From NCBI GenBank assembly GCA_023254985.1, contig JALRJT010000078.1, positions 1-12,580 on the forward strand: a stretch of 12,580 bases of DNA, given 5' to 3'. Numbering within the stretch: position 1 is the stretch's first letter; the number at the start of each line of letters is the position of its first letter. The notes beneath the pieces are model-generated. The model did not search any database. It saw nothing but the letters and a program-made list of their open reading frames with translations, and was not told where the DNA came from. This document shows, piece after piece, positions 5,590 through 12,001 of this stretch. The position numbers were made by a program, and so were the translations under genes. The stretch comes from Ilumatobacteraceae bacterium (lineage in GTDB: Bacteria; Actinomycetota; Acidimicrobiia; Acidimicrobiales; Ilumatobacteraceae).

Positions 5590-6504
5590 TCAGGGGACCT
5601 GAGGCGATAGGCCCGCCTCGCGACGCGACTCTGCGCGCGTCAACACTGCAACGCCGCCGAGGATGCACACCGTCCCGAGCACCTGACGACCGGTGAGCGA
5701 CTCGTTCAGGAAGGCGATCCCCATCCCGATCGTGACGATCACCTCGAAGGTCTGGATGACGGCGCTGTTGCTTGCACCGATGCGCTTCATCCCTGCGAAG
5801 AATGCTCCCATCGCCGCGACCGTACCGACGACGGCGATTTCGCCTGCGGCCATCCAGGCGATGGCGTTCGCGGGCATCGTGGATTCGATGCCAGGAGGAT
5901 CGAGCAACCACATCGTGGAGAACGAGAACCCTGCGCCGGCGAACACGATCCATAGTCCCGTGAGGATGTCGGTGCGTGGCATGACACGCGCACCAATCAC
6001 TTGATAAATGGAGTAGACGAGTGCGCCAGCAAGGATGATGAGCACACCGGACGACTGCGCACTCGATACGTCGCTTGCAGTGAGTGCGACGCCGCCGATC
6101 GTCGCAACGAGACAGGGCCAAATGACGCGCGCGGGTCGCTGCCCGTAGAACAACCAGCCGAGGAACACCACGAGGATCGGGTAGTGGTAGAAGATCACCA
6201 TCATCAACCCTGAGTCCATGCGTTCCATTGCGCTGAACACGCACACGCCGTTGAGGTACAGACCGAGCGCGCCGAGTGAGAACAGCTGCAGACTCGTCTT
6301 GCGGTCCGGCCAGTTGCGTATGCCGACGCGGGCGAAGCGAACTGCGAGCAGCACGGCGAGGCTGATCGCGTACCTGGCTGTCATGAGGCCGAACGGGTCT
6401 GCACCTCGGTCGTAGGCCATGTGCACGAACACCGGCGTGATGCCGTACAACGTAGAGCTCGTGAGGGCAAAGACGACGCCGGCGAGCGCTCGGTTGTTGT
6501 GCAC
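5590..6504 (-). CDS. EamA/DMT-family transporter
   Basis: The 304-residue product is a ten-helix membrane protein of the drug/metabolite transporter superfamily with two EamA repeats, about residues 10-146 and 158-293. Typical features are the first-helix pattern ALTSSTLYGITPVFV (13-27), ARYAISLAVLLAVRF (43-57) and helix-breaking prolines. The second half opens with a helix containing ILAGALVYSIYQVIGARV. It probably exports or imports a small metabolite; the substrate cannot be told from sequence. The start is GTG at 6504, eight bases behind a TAGTTT box and without a Shine-Dalgarno site. Lying directly upstream of the FMN riboswitch on the same strand, it belongs to a different transcript start, so a flavin-related role is possible but unproven. 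Confidence 0.9.
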   Translation of the reverse strand: MHNNRALAGVVFALTSSTLYGITPVFVHMAYDRGADPFGLMTARYAISLAVLLAVRFARVGIRNWPDRKTSLQLFSLGALGLYLNGVCVFSAMERMDSGLMMVIFYHYPILVVFLGWLFYGQRPARVIWPCLVATIGGVALTASDVSSAQSSGVLIILAGALVYSIYQVIGARVMPRTDILTGLWIVFAGAGFSFSTMWLLDPPGIESTMPANAIAWMAAGEIAVVGTVAAMGAFFAGMKRIGASNSAVIQTFEVIVTIGMGIAFLNESLTGRQVLGTVCILGGVAVLTRAESRREAGLSPQVP

Positions 6505-6512
6505 GACCGACG

Positions 6513-6518
6513 AAACTA
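6513..6518 (-). promoter_or_regulatory. Candidate -10 box for the EamA gene
   Basis: TAGTTT on the minus strand ends 8 bases before the GTG start at 6504 and overlaps the stop region of the small membrane protein gene upstream (6516). The layout predicts a leaderless transcript. A -35 was not found. Confidence 0.4.
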
Positions 6519-6758
6519 GTCGTTGGATTTCAACTCGGCATCGATTGCGCGATCACGCGCGATGATCGAACGCGCGATGCGCACCCCGATGACGACGAGC
6601 GCAGCAATGAGGATGCCAAACACTGCAATCTGCATCGCCCCACCACGGTCGCCCGATGCTTGTGGCTCGGTTCCGCATCCCGGTTTCGGGTACAGACCGA
6701 CGCACGACGACAGGTCGAGTTCTTCTGAGGGCGGTGGCACCGTTTGGAACGCAAGCAT
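6516..6758 (-). CDS. Small single-helix membrane protein with a Cys-x8-Cys segment
   Basis: From the ATG at 6758 the product is 80 residues. It has a Pro/Glu-rich N-terminus, the stretch SSCVGLYPKPGCGTEPQ with two cysteines eight residues apart, then GDRGGAMQ and one membrane helix (IAVFGILIAALVVIGV, near residues 44-59). A basic tail (RIARSIIARDR) follows. Positive-inside rules place the C-terminus in the cytoplasm and the cysteines outside, where they could form a disulfide. The same frame reaches a TTG at 6788 and a GTG at 6773, so the true start is uncertain. It diverges from guaA, and its stop lies 11 bases before the EamA start. No named family was recognised. Confidence 0.65.
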   Translation of the reverse strand: MLAFQTVPPPSEELDLSSCVGLYPKPGCGTEPQASGDRGGAMQIAVFGILIAALVVIGVRIARSIIARDRAIDAELKSND

Positions 6759-6803
6759 CGTCCCAATCGTCACATCTCCGAAGAGCAATTACCAATCGTC
6801 AAC

Positions 6804-6809
6804 TAGTGT
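6804..6809 (+). promoter_or_regulatory. Candidate -10 box for guaA
   Basis: TAGTGT fits TANNNT and ends 11 bases before the guaA ATG at 6821, giving a leader of only a few bases. No Shine-Dalgarno site is visible. The whole space from the divergent gene's possible TTG start to guaA is 32 bases. Confidence 0.4.
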
Positions 6810-6820
6810 CCTTGTGCATC

Positions 6821-8377
6821 ATGACTCGTGCCGCACAACCAACGATCCTCGTCGTTGATTTCGGTGCCCAATATGCCCAGTTGATCGCCCGCAGAGTGCG
6901 TGAAGCTGAGGTCTATTCCGAGATCGTCCCGCATTCGATCACGGCAGCGGCAGTGCGCGAGGCGAATCCCGTCGGCATCATCCTCTCGGGCGGTCCTGCG
7001 AGCGTGCACGTCGATGGAGCACCGTTGCTCGACCCGGCGATCTACGACCTCGGGATTCCGATCCTCGGCATCTGTTATGGAGCCCAGTTGATCGCCCAGC
7101 AGTTGGGTGGCACCGTGTCACGCGGCGGCCGTGGTGAATACGGCAGGACGACGCTGTCGAAGGTTGCAGGGGTTCGTTCGTCGATCCTCCCGAATTCACT
7201 CGGTGACCAGTCGTCAGTGTGGATGAGTCACTTCGATGCCGTCAGTGTGCTTCCGCCTGGATTCGTCGCGACGGCGAGCACGCCTGATGCGCCAATGGCG
7301 GTGATCGAGAACGACACACGAAAGATTTGGGGAGTGCAGTACCACCCGGAGGTCGTGCACAGCGACGGCGGTCAGGACCTTCTCGAGCGATTCATCCATG
7401 AGCGTGTTGGCGCACCTCGTTCGTGGACGATGCGCTCGATCGTCGAGGAGCAGGTTGCAGCGATTCGTCGACAGGTCGGCACAGAGCGAGTGATCTGTGG
7501 TCTCTCTGGTGGCGTCGACTCTGCAGTCGCAGCCGCTCTCGTGCACAAGGCAATTGGTTCACAGCTGACCTGTGTCTATGTCGACACGGGTCTCATGCGC
7601 AAGAACGAAAGTGAGCAGGTCGTCGAGACCTTCAAGCGCAACATGGGAATCGAACTCGTGCACGTCGATGCCGGCAGTCGCTTCTTCGATGCGCTTCTGG
7701 GCGTGACTGAGCCCGAGGCCAAGCGCAAAGCAATCGGTGAGCTCTTCGTGCGGATCTTCGAGGAACACACGGGTGGCATCACGGATGCAAAGTTCCTCGT
7801 GCAAGGCACGCTGTATCCCGACGTGATCGAAAGTGGCGGCGTCGATGGCAAGGCGAGCGTGATCAAGAGTCATCACAACGTTGGTGGGCTTCCCGGTGAC
7901 ATGACGCTCGAGTTGTGCGAGCCACTGCGCTCGTTGTTCAAGGACGAAGTGCGCAAACTCGGCAGCGAACTTGGACTGCCCGATGAAATCGTCTGGCGCC
8001 AACCGTTCCCCGGACCAGGTCTCGGCGTGCGGATCATCGGCGAGGTGACACCCGAACGTGTCGCGCTGCTGCAAGAAGCCGACGCGATCGTGCGCGAAGA
8101 GATTCGGCGTGAAGGTCTCGAGCGGGAAATCTGGCAGGCCTTCGCAGTACTAGCCGACATCCGATCGGTGGGGGTCATGGGGGACGAGCGAACCTACGGG
8201 CATCCCATCATCATTCGTGCGGTGACGAGCGAGGATGCGATGACGGCCGACTGGGCTCGGCTGCCTTATGAGCTCCTTGCCACGATGTCCTCGCGAATCA
8301 TCAACGAGGTCAAGGGAATCAATCGGGTGGTCTACGACGTGACGTCGAAGCCACCGGGGACGATCGAGTGGGAATGA
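6821..8377 (+). CDS. guaA: GMP synthase (glutamine-hydrolysing)
   Basis: GuaA converts XMP, ATP and glutamine to GMP, the last step of guanine nucleotide synthesis, in the cytoplasm. The 518-residue length is normal. The class I glutamine amidotransferase domain (about 8-195) has the nucleophile Cys85 in GICYGAQ and the His175/Glu177 pair in YHPEV. The ATP pyrophosphatase domain has the P-loop GLSGGVDSAVAA (227-238). The C-terminal dimerisation domain ends in the family's KPPGTIEWE. The start at 6821 (MTRAAQPTILVVDFGAQYAQ) is preferred over longer readings back to 6656, which cross the divergent gene and add non-conserved sequence. The methyltransferase gene begins four bases after the stop and may be co-transcribed. 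GMP made here is also the route to GTP, the substrate of RibA, but no regulatory link is visible. Confidence 0.98.
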   Translation: MTRAAQPTILVVDFGAQYAQLIARRVREAEVYSEIVPHSITAAAVREANPVGIILSGGPASVHVDGAPLLDPAIYDLGIPILGICYGAQLIAQQLGGTVSRGGRGEYGRTTLSKVAGVRSSILPNSLGDQSSVWMSHFDAVSVLPPGFVATASTPDAPMAVIENDTRKIWGVQYHPEVVHSDGGQDLLERFIHERVGAPRSWTMRSIVEEQVAAIRRQVGTERVICGLSGGVDSAVAAALVHKAIGSQLTCVYVDTGLMRKNESEQVVETFKRNMGIELVHVDAGSRFFDALLGVTEPEAKRKAIGELFVRIFEEHTGGITDAKFLVQGTLYPDVIESGGVDGKASVIKSHHNVGGLPGDMTLELCEPLRSLFKDEVRKLGSELGLPDEIVWRQPFPGPGLGVRIIGEVTPERVALLQEADAIVREEIRREGLEREIWQAFAVLADIRSVGVMGDERTYGHPIIIRAVTSEDAMTADWARLPYELLATMSSRIINEVKGINRVVYDVTSKPPGTIEWE

Positions 8378-8381
8378 TGCG

Positions 8382-9257
8382 ATGAAACGTCTCACTGAAC
8401 TCATCGATCTCGACGTCGAGTATTACCGGGCAAGCAACGTTGACCTCGCAAATTTCAGTGAGGAACAACTGATCAAGCACTACTTCGACCATGGCTACCG
8501 CGAAGGACGGGCGAGTGGTGCACGTGCAACGCGCGACAATTTCATTACTGAGCTTCCCGAAGTGAAGACACTAGAAATCGGACCGTTCTGTTCTCCGACT
8601 CTCGTCGGTGGCCACGTCGAGTATGCCGACCATCTTTCGACCGAGGAACTTCGAGCCCGTGCTGCGGAACTTGGGATGGATCCGGCAGGAGTGCCACACA
8701 TCCAGCACGTACTGCTTGACGGCACGTTGGCTGGAGTCACCGAGAAATATGACGTCGTATTTTCCTCGCATAACCTTGAGCACCAGCCTGACCTCATCAC
8801 GCACTTCACCGAGGTGCGGTCGATGCTCAATCCAGGTGGCCGTTTTTCTTTGATCGTCCCGAACGCGCACTATTGCTTCGACGCTGATCTCCCGTTATCG
8901 AAGATCTCCGATGTGGTGAACGCATTCCATGAGGGTCGGCGCACCCACACGCTCACCGCAGTGATCGATCATCGGGCGCTAACGACACACAACGACTCTG
9001 GAATCCACTGGGAGGATCGACTGCGGGGCGGCAAGCAGTACCAGCCGATCGACACGGATCGCGTGGCGGCGGCACTTCGGGAGTTTGCCGCTACGCAAGG
9101 CTCCTACATCGACGTCCATGGATGGCAATTCGATCCGTTGTCCCTCTCCGACATCGCCAATTGTCTGATCGATCTGCGGCTCATCAACTTCTCAGGAGTG
9201 CGGTGCAATGGGCCGGTCCGCGGGACGAACGAGTTCACGATCACTCTGTTCGCCTAG
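8382..9257 (+). CDS. SAM-dependent methyltransferase with N-terminal HYxxxGxxEGR segment
   Basis: The 291-residue product has a class I methyltransferase fold. Motif I is the variant TLEIGPFCSPTL (63-74), then YDVVFSSHNLEHQPDL (123-138) and LNPGGRFSLIVPN (149-161), followed by AHYCFDADLP. This LEIGP...VPN-xxYCFD type is often found in surface polysaccharide gene sets. Before it, residues 11-43 read DVEYYRASNVDL...HYFDHGYREGR. This resembles the short DxxYY-xxNxDv...HYxxxGxxEGR segment found in glycosyltransferases and other envelope proteins. The acceptor is unknown. Rare leucine codons appear: TTA at 8895-8897, CTA at 8571 and 8979. These hint at a history different from guaA, to which it is linked by a four-base gap. 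Confidence 0.85.
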   Translation: MKRLTELIDLDVEYYRASNVDLANFSEEQLIKHYFDHGYREGRASGARATRDNFITELPEVKTLEIGPFCSPTLVGGHVEYADHLSTEELRARAAELGMDPAGVPHIQHVLLDGTLAGVTEKYDVVFSSHNLEHQPDLITHFTEVRSMLNPGGRFSLIVPNAHYCFDADLPLSKISDVVNAFHEGRRTHTLTAVIDHRALTTHNDSGIHWEDRLRGGKQYQPIDTDRVAAALREFAATQGSYIDVHGWQFDPLSLSDIANCLIDLRLINFSGVRCNGPVRGTNEFTITLFA

Positions 9258-9279
9258 GGCTCCATTCGCCCAGAGCCTT
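9256..9279 (+). terminator. Weak hairpin after the methyltransferase gene
   Basis: AGGGCTC (9256-9262) pairs with GAGCCTT (9273-9279) through seven pairs including one G-U, around a 10-base loop. TTGATTTACG follows, a weak U-rich stretch. It lies at the stop codon and before the next promoter, which fits a terminator of the guaA-methyltransferase transcript. Confidence 0.45.
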
Positions 9280-9302
9280 GATTTACGGGGTCTTGGTGCT
9301 GT

Positions 9303-9332
9303 CTGACATGAAATCGTCATAATCGGTAGACT
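9303..9332 (+). promoter_or_regulatory. Promoter of the NlpC/P60 gene
   Basis: CTGACA (9303-9308) and TAGACT (9327-9332) are separated by 18 bases, a good -35/-10 pair. The -10 ends 9 bases before the ATG at 9342, predicting a transcript with almost no leader. This is the best formed promoter in the window. Confidence 0.6.
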
Positions 9333-9341
9333 CATCCCATC

Positions 9342-10436
9342 ATGTTTCGTCTCGCCGTTGGGCGACTTCGACGACGCGTCCCGATCCTGGTCGCCTCTCT
9401 CCTTGCCGTTGCCCTGACGGTGGGGGCGCCGGTGGCGTCCGCGACCCCGCGCCCGGGGACTGGGGGGTCGAGTGACCAGCAGCGCCGAGTGAATGAGATC
9501 ATCGAGGAATTGGACCGAATCGGGGAGCAGATCGATGCCCTCGGTGAGACCTATGCACTTGCAGTCAACGACATGGAAGACCTCGATGTGGAGATCAAGG
9601 CGACCGAGACACGCATCGCACAAAAAGAGAAGGAACTCGCTGCGATGCAGGCGGAGCTCCAGCAGGTGGCACTGCGCTCGCTCATCCGTGGAGGAGTCTC
9701 CAGTGGTCTCTCCAGCATCTTGAGTTCAACGAGTTCACTGACCGACAGTGTGCGCAAGAGGTATCTCACGTCGTCGGCGTTGAACACCGGTGCAGGTAAC
9801 ACCGATGCGTTGCAGGGATTGATTGACGATCTCCTGAAGGAGCGCGCCACGCTCGAGAAGCAGCGCAAGAAGGCTCAGGACCTCGCTAAGTACGCCGCTG
9901 GTCGACTGAGTGCGGCCGAGGCACTCGCCGCTGATTATGAGTTCCGTCAGGCAGCGGCCGAGCGTGAACTCGGTTCACTCTTGCGCAGTGAGCGTCAACG
10001 TCGTGAACAAGCCGCTCTCGAACTGGCAAAACGCGAAGCCGAGGTGTTCAAGTCGAAGAAGTACACCAACATCGTCGCGCCGTCGTCGCAAGCAGGTGCA
10101 GCAATCAAGGCAGCACTCTCGCAACTCGGTGTTCGTTATCGCTTCGGTGCGAAGTCGCCTGGCAGTGCATTCGACTGCTCCGGTCTGACCTCGTGGGCGT
10201 GGGGCGTTGCGGGAGTCGGTATCCCGCGCACGTCGCGCACGCAGTATGCAGGATTGACACGCATTCCCACTGCGGCAATTCAACCTGGCGATCTCATCTT
10301 CTCGGGCTATCCAATCCACCACGTCGGTATGTATCTCGGCGGTGGGCAGATGGTCCATGCTCCGCGAACCGGTGACGTCGTGAAGATCAGCGCGGTCTCA
10401 TGGTCGCGAGTGGTCGGCGTCGCTCGTCCTCGCTAA
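9342..10436 (+). CDS. Exported NlpC/P60 peptidoglycan endopeptidase with coiled coil (RipA-like)
   Basis: The 364-residue product should cut peptide stems of the cell wall, as RipA-type enzymes do in cell separation. A signal peptide is clear: a basic start (RLRRR, 8-12), a hydrophobic core and cleavage after VASA (31-34). Residues ~43-112 and ~157-240 are rich in Glu, Lys, Ala and Leu in heptad-like order, forming two coiled-coil arms that in relatives cover the active site. Between them is a Ser/Gly-rich stretch (SLIRGGVSSGLSSILSSTSS). The C-terminal NlpC/P60 domain (~252-364) holds Cys279 in FDCSGLTSWAWG, His327 in HHVGMYLG and His339 in VHAP as the catalytic set. Its own promoter precedes it. 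Confidence 0.93.
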   Translation: MFRLAVGRLRRRVPILVASLLAVALTVGAPVASATPRPGTGGSSDQQRRVNEIIEELDRIGEQIDALGETYALAVNDMEDLDVEIKATETRIAQKEKELAAMQAELQQVALRSLIRGGVSSGLSSILSSTSSLTDSVRKRYLTSSALNTGAGNTDALQGLIDDLLKERATLEKQRKKAQDLAKYAAGRLSAAEALAADYEFRQAAAERELGSLLRSERQRREQAALELAKREAEVFKSKKYTNIVAPSSQAGAAIKAALSQLGVRYRFGAKSPGSAFDCSGLTSWAWGVAGVGIPRTSRTQYAGLTRIPTAAIQPGDLIFSGYPIHHVGMYLGGGQMVHAPRTGDVVKISAVSWSRVVGVARPR

Positions 10437-10462
10437 CGGATCGAGCAAGCTTCGTCCTTGAC

Positions 10463-10468
10463 TACTGT
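10463..10468 (+). promoter_or_regulatory. Candidate -10 box for the dienelactone hydrolase gene
   Basis: TACTGT ends 6 bases before the ATG at 10475, placing the predicted transcript start on the start codon. It lies in the 38-base gap after the NlpC/P60 gene. No convincing -35 was seen. Confidence 0.45.
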
Positions 10469-10474
10469 GAGGTC

Positions 10475-11215
10475 ATGACGACACCACTTCAGGGTTGGAC
10501 GACCGGTTCGTTCACCGCAGACGGAATCACCCATCCGACCTATTCCAAGGGGTCGGGTCCTGGCGTGATCGTCGTGCATGAGATTCCCGGAATTACACCG
10601 AAGGTCTGTGAGTTCGCAGAGCGCGTCGTTGCGCGCGGATTCAGTGTCGTGATGCCGCTCCTCGTCGGCGAGGTTGGTCGTCCACCGAGCGGCTCCTACA
10701 TGGGTTCATCGATGGCCAAGATCTGCGTGTCGCGGGAGTTCTCGACGCTTGCGATGGGGAAGACGTCACCTGTTGTCGGGTGGTTGCGTGCACTTGCCAA
10801 GGACCTGCACGGTCGCGTGGGTGGAAAGGGAATCGGTGCCGTCGGCATGTGTTTCTCCGGTGGATTCGCCCTCGGCATGATGGTCGACGACGTGATGGTG
10901 GCCCCGGTGCTCTCGCAACCATCGCTGCCATTCGCGATGGGTTCGGCGCGATCGGGCGACTTGGGGCTCAGCCCGCAGGATGAGGTTCGGGTGCGCGAGC
11001 GCGCAGAGGCGGGTTGCCAGGTACTGGGACTGCGGTACACCGGCGACAAGTTGGTTGGCACGCGTTTCGACTCGTTGCGAGCGTTGCTCGGGGACGCGTT
11101 CATCGCCGTCGAGTTTCCGTCGCAGCAAAAGAGCGATCACTCCGTGCTCACCGAACAGCCTCAGCAGGTCGGCATCGACAAGGTGCTCGACTTCTTCGAC
11201 GCCAAACTGAAGTAG
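10475..11215 (+). CDS. Dienelactone hydrolase family protein
   Basis: The 246-residue product is an alpha/beta hydrolase of the dienelactone hydrolase family. The expected catalytic residues are in place: Glu36 in VVHEIPG, the nucleophile Cys126 in GMCFSGG, Asp191 in YTGDKLVG and His222 in KSDHSVL. Characterised members open lactones in aromatic breakdown, but many actinobacterial members have unknown ester or lactone substrates, so the reaction here is not fixed. No other aromatic degradation gene lies nearby. The start at 10475 sits just behind a TANNNT box; a longer frame back to 10400 runs into the NlpC/P60 gene. Its TAG stop abuts the stop of the convergent yaaA with no base between them. 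Confidence 0.9.
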   Translation: MTTPLQGWTTGSFTADGITHPTYSKGSGPGVIVVHEIPGITPKVCEFAERVVARGFSVVMPLLVGEVGRPPSGSYMGSSMAKICVSREFSTLAMGKTSPVVGWLRALAKDLHGRVGGKGIGAVGMCFSGGFALGMMVDDVMVAPVLSQPSLPFAMGSARSGDLGLSPQDEVRVRERAEAGCQVLGLRYTGDKLVGTRFDSLRALLGDAFIAVEFPSQQKSDHSVLTEQPQQVGIDKVLDFFDAKLK

Positions 11216-11962
11216 TCAGTCGACGTCGACGACGAATCGTTTGTCGCGGAACGACGCAAGCGCGCGCGAGATCTCGGCGCCCTTCGCACACTTTTCGATG
11301 ACGTGACGCGCGAGTCGTCCCTTGGCGGCCTTCGCGTCATGGCCACCGGCTGTGCCCGATCGTTCGTTCAATGACACGCGGAGCCACGAGGCAGAGTCGC
11401 TCAGTGACTTGTCGAGTGCGGCGCGATGTTCCTGGGGGAGGAGATCGACGACGACGAGTGAGTCGGTGAACTCCTCGAGCGCACTCGAAACGTGCGGCAT
11501 CCACCACTTGGAGAGCAGTCCGAAGGGCGCGAGCCTGGCGCCCATCTTCAATCGATAGTCGGGGACGGGGTCGCTCGCGCGGACGCAGCCGAGCAACCCG
11601 CTCACGACGACGATGTTGTTCAGCGCTCGCGTGCGTTGCGACGCTGTCAAGGTGGGGATGTCGAGGTGATCCCACACGACGCCGGTATAGCGCTGCCATG
11701 CCGGAAGGGTTGGCGCGCCGAGCAATGAGCGATTCGCACTCGTTGCACGTGACAAGAGCTCGCCCTTCACCCCGAGCAACGCACCATCGCCGCCTTTCAG
11801 TCGAGCAAGTCGATGAACGAGTTCTTCGCGATGGTCGCCGAGTGGTCGACCGAAGGTTCCACTCGAGGTCCTCCACGCAGGTCGTGCCGTGCCACCGTCG
11901 GCTTTGCCCTCGGACGGCGGGAGGAGCACGACGTAGGTCGGTCGTGTGGAAGACGTCGGCAC
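11216..11962 (-). CDS. yaaA: YaaA family protein (peroxide stress / DUF328, UPF0246)
   Basis: The product is about 248 residues from the GTG at 11962 and begins with the family signature YVVLLPPSEGKADGG (10-24). Other matches are YTGVVWDHLD, NNIVVVSGLLGCVRASDPVP with DYRLKMGARL, VVDLLPQEH, and the C-terminal DAKAAKGRLARHVI. E. coli YaaA binds DNA and limits damage from iron and hydrogen peroxide; the same role here is inferred from family. The frame is open to 12196 but the extra stretch overlaps the divergent P450 gene. The GTG at 11962 is the best start; another GTG at 11929 would begin directly at the LLPPSEGK motif. The stop is directly against the dienelactone hydrolase stop. Confidence 0.88.
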   Translation of the reverse strand: MPTSSTRPTYVVLLPPSEGKADGGTARPAWRTSSGTFGRPLGDHREELVHRLARLKGGDGALLGVKGELLSRATSANRSLLGAPTLPAWQRYTGVVWDHLDIPTLTASQRTRALNNIVVVSGLLGCVRASDPVPDYRLKMGARLAPFGLLSKWWMPHVSSALEEFTDSLVVVDLLPQEHRAALDKSLSDSASWLRVSLNERSGTAGGHDAKAAKGRLARHVIEKCAKGAEISRALASFRDKRFVVDVD

Positions 11963-11989
11963 GACCCGAAAGTCTGCCCCACCGATGAG

Positions 11990-11995
11990 TACCCT
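11990..11995 (+). promoter_or_regulatory. Candidate -10 box for the P450 gene
   Basis: TACCCT ends 6 bases before the ATG at 12002, predicting a leaderless transcript. It lies in the 39-base gap between the divergent yaaA and P450 starts, so the two promoters must overlap or be very close. Confidence 0.4.
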
Positions 11996-12001
11996 GAATG
12001 C

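Noticed and set aside
7559..8074. Minus-strand open frame of 171 codons within guaA
   Set aside because: It lies opposite the conserved guaA ATP-pyrophosphatase and dimerisation region and has no motif of its own.
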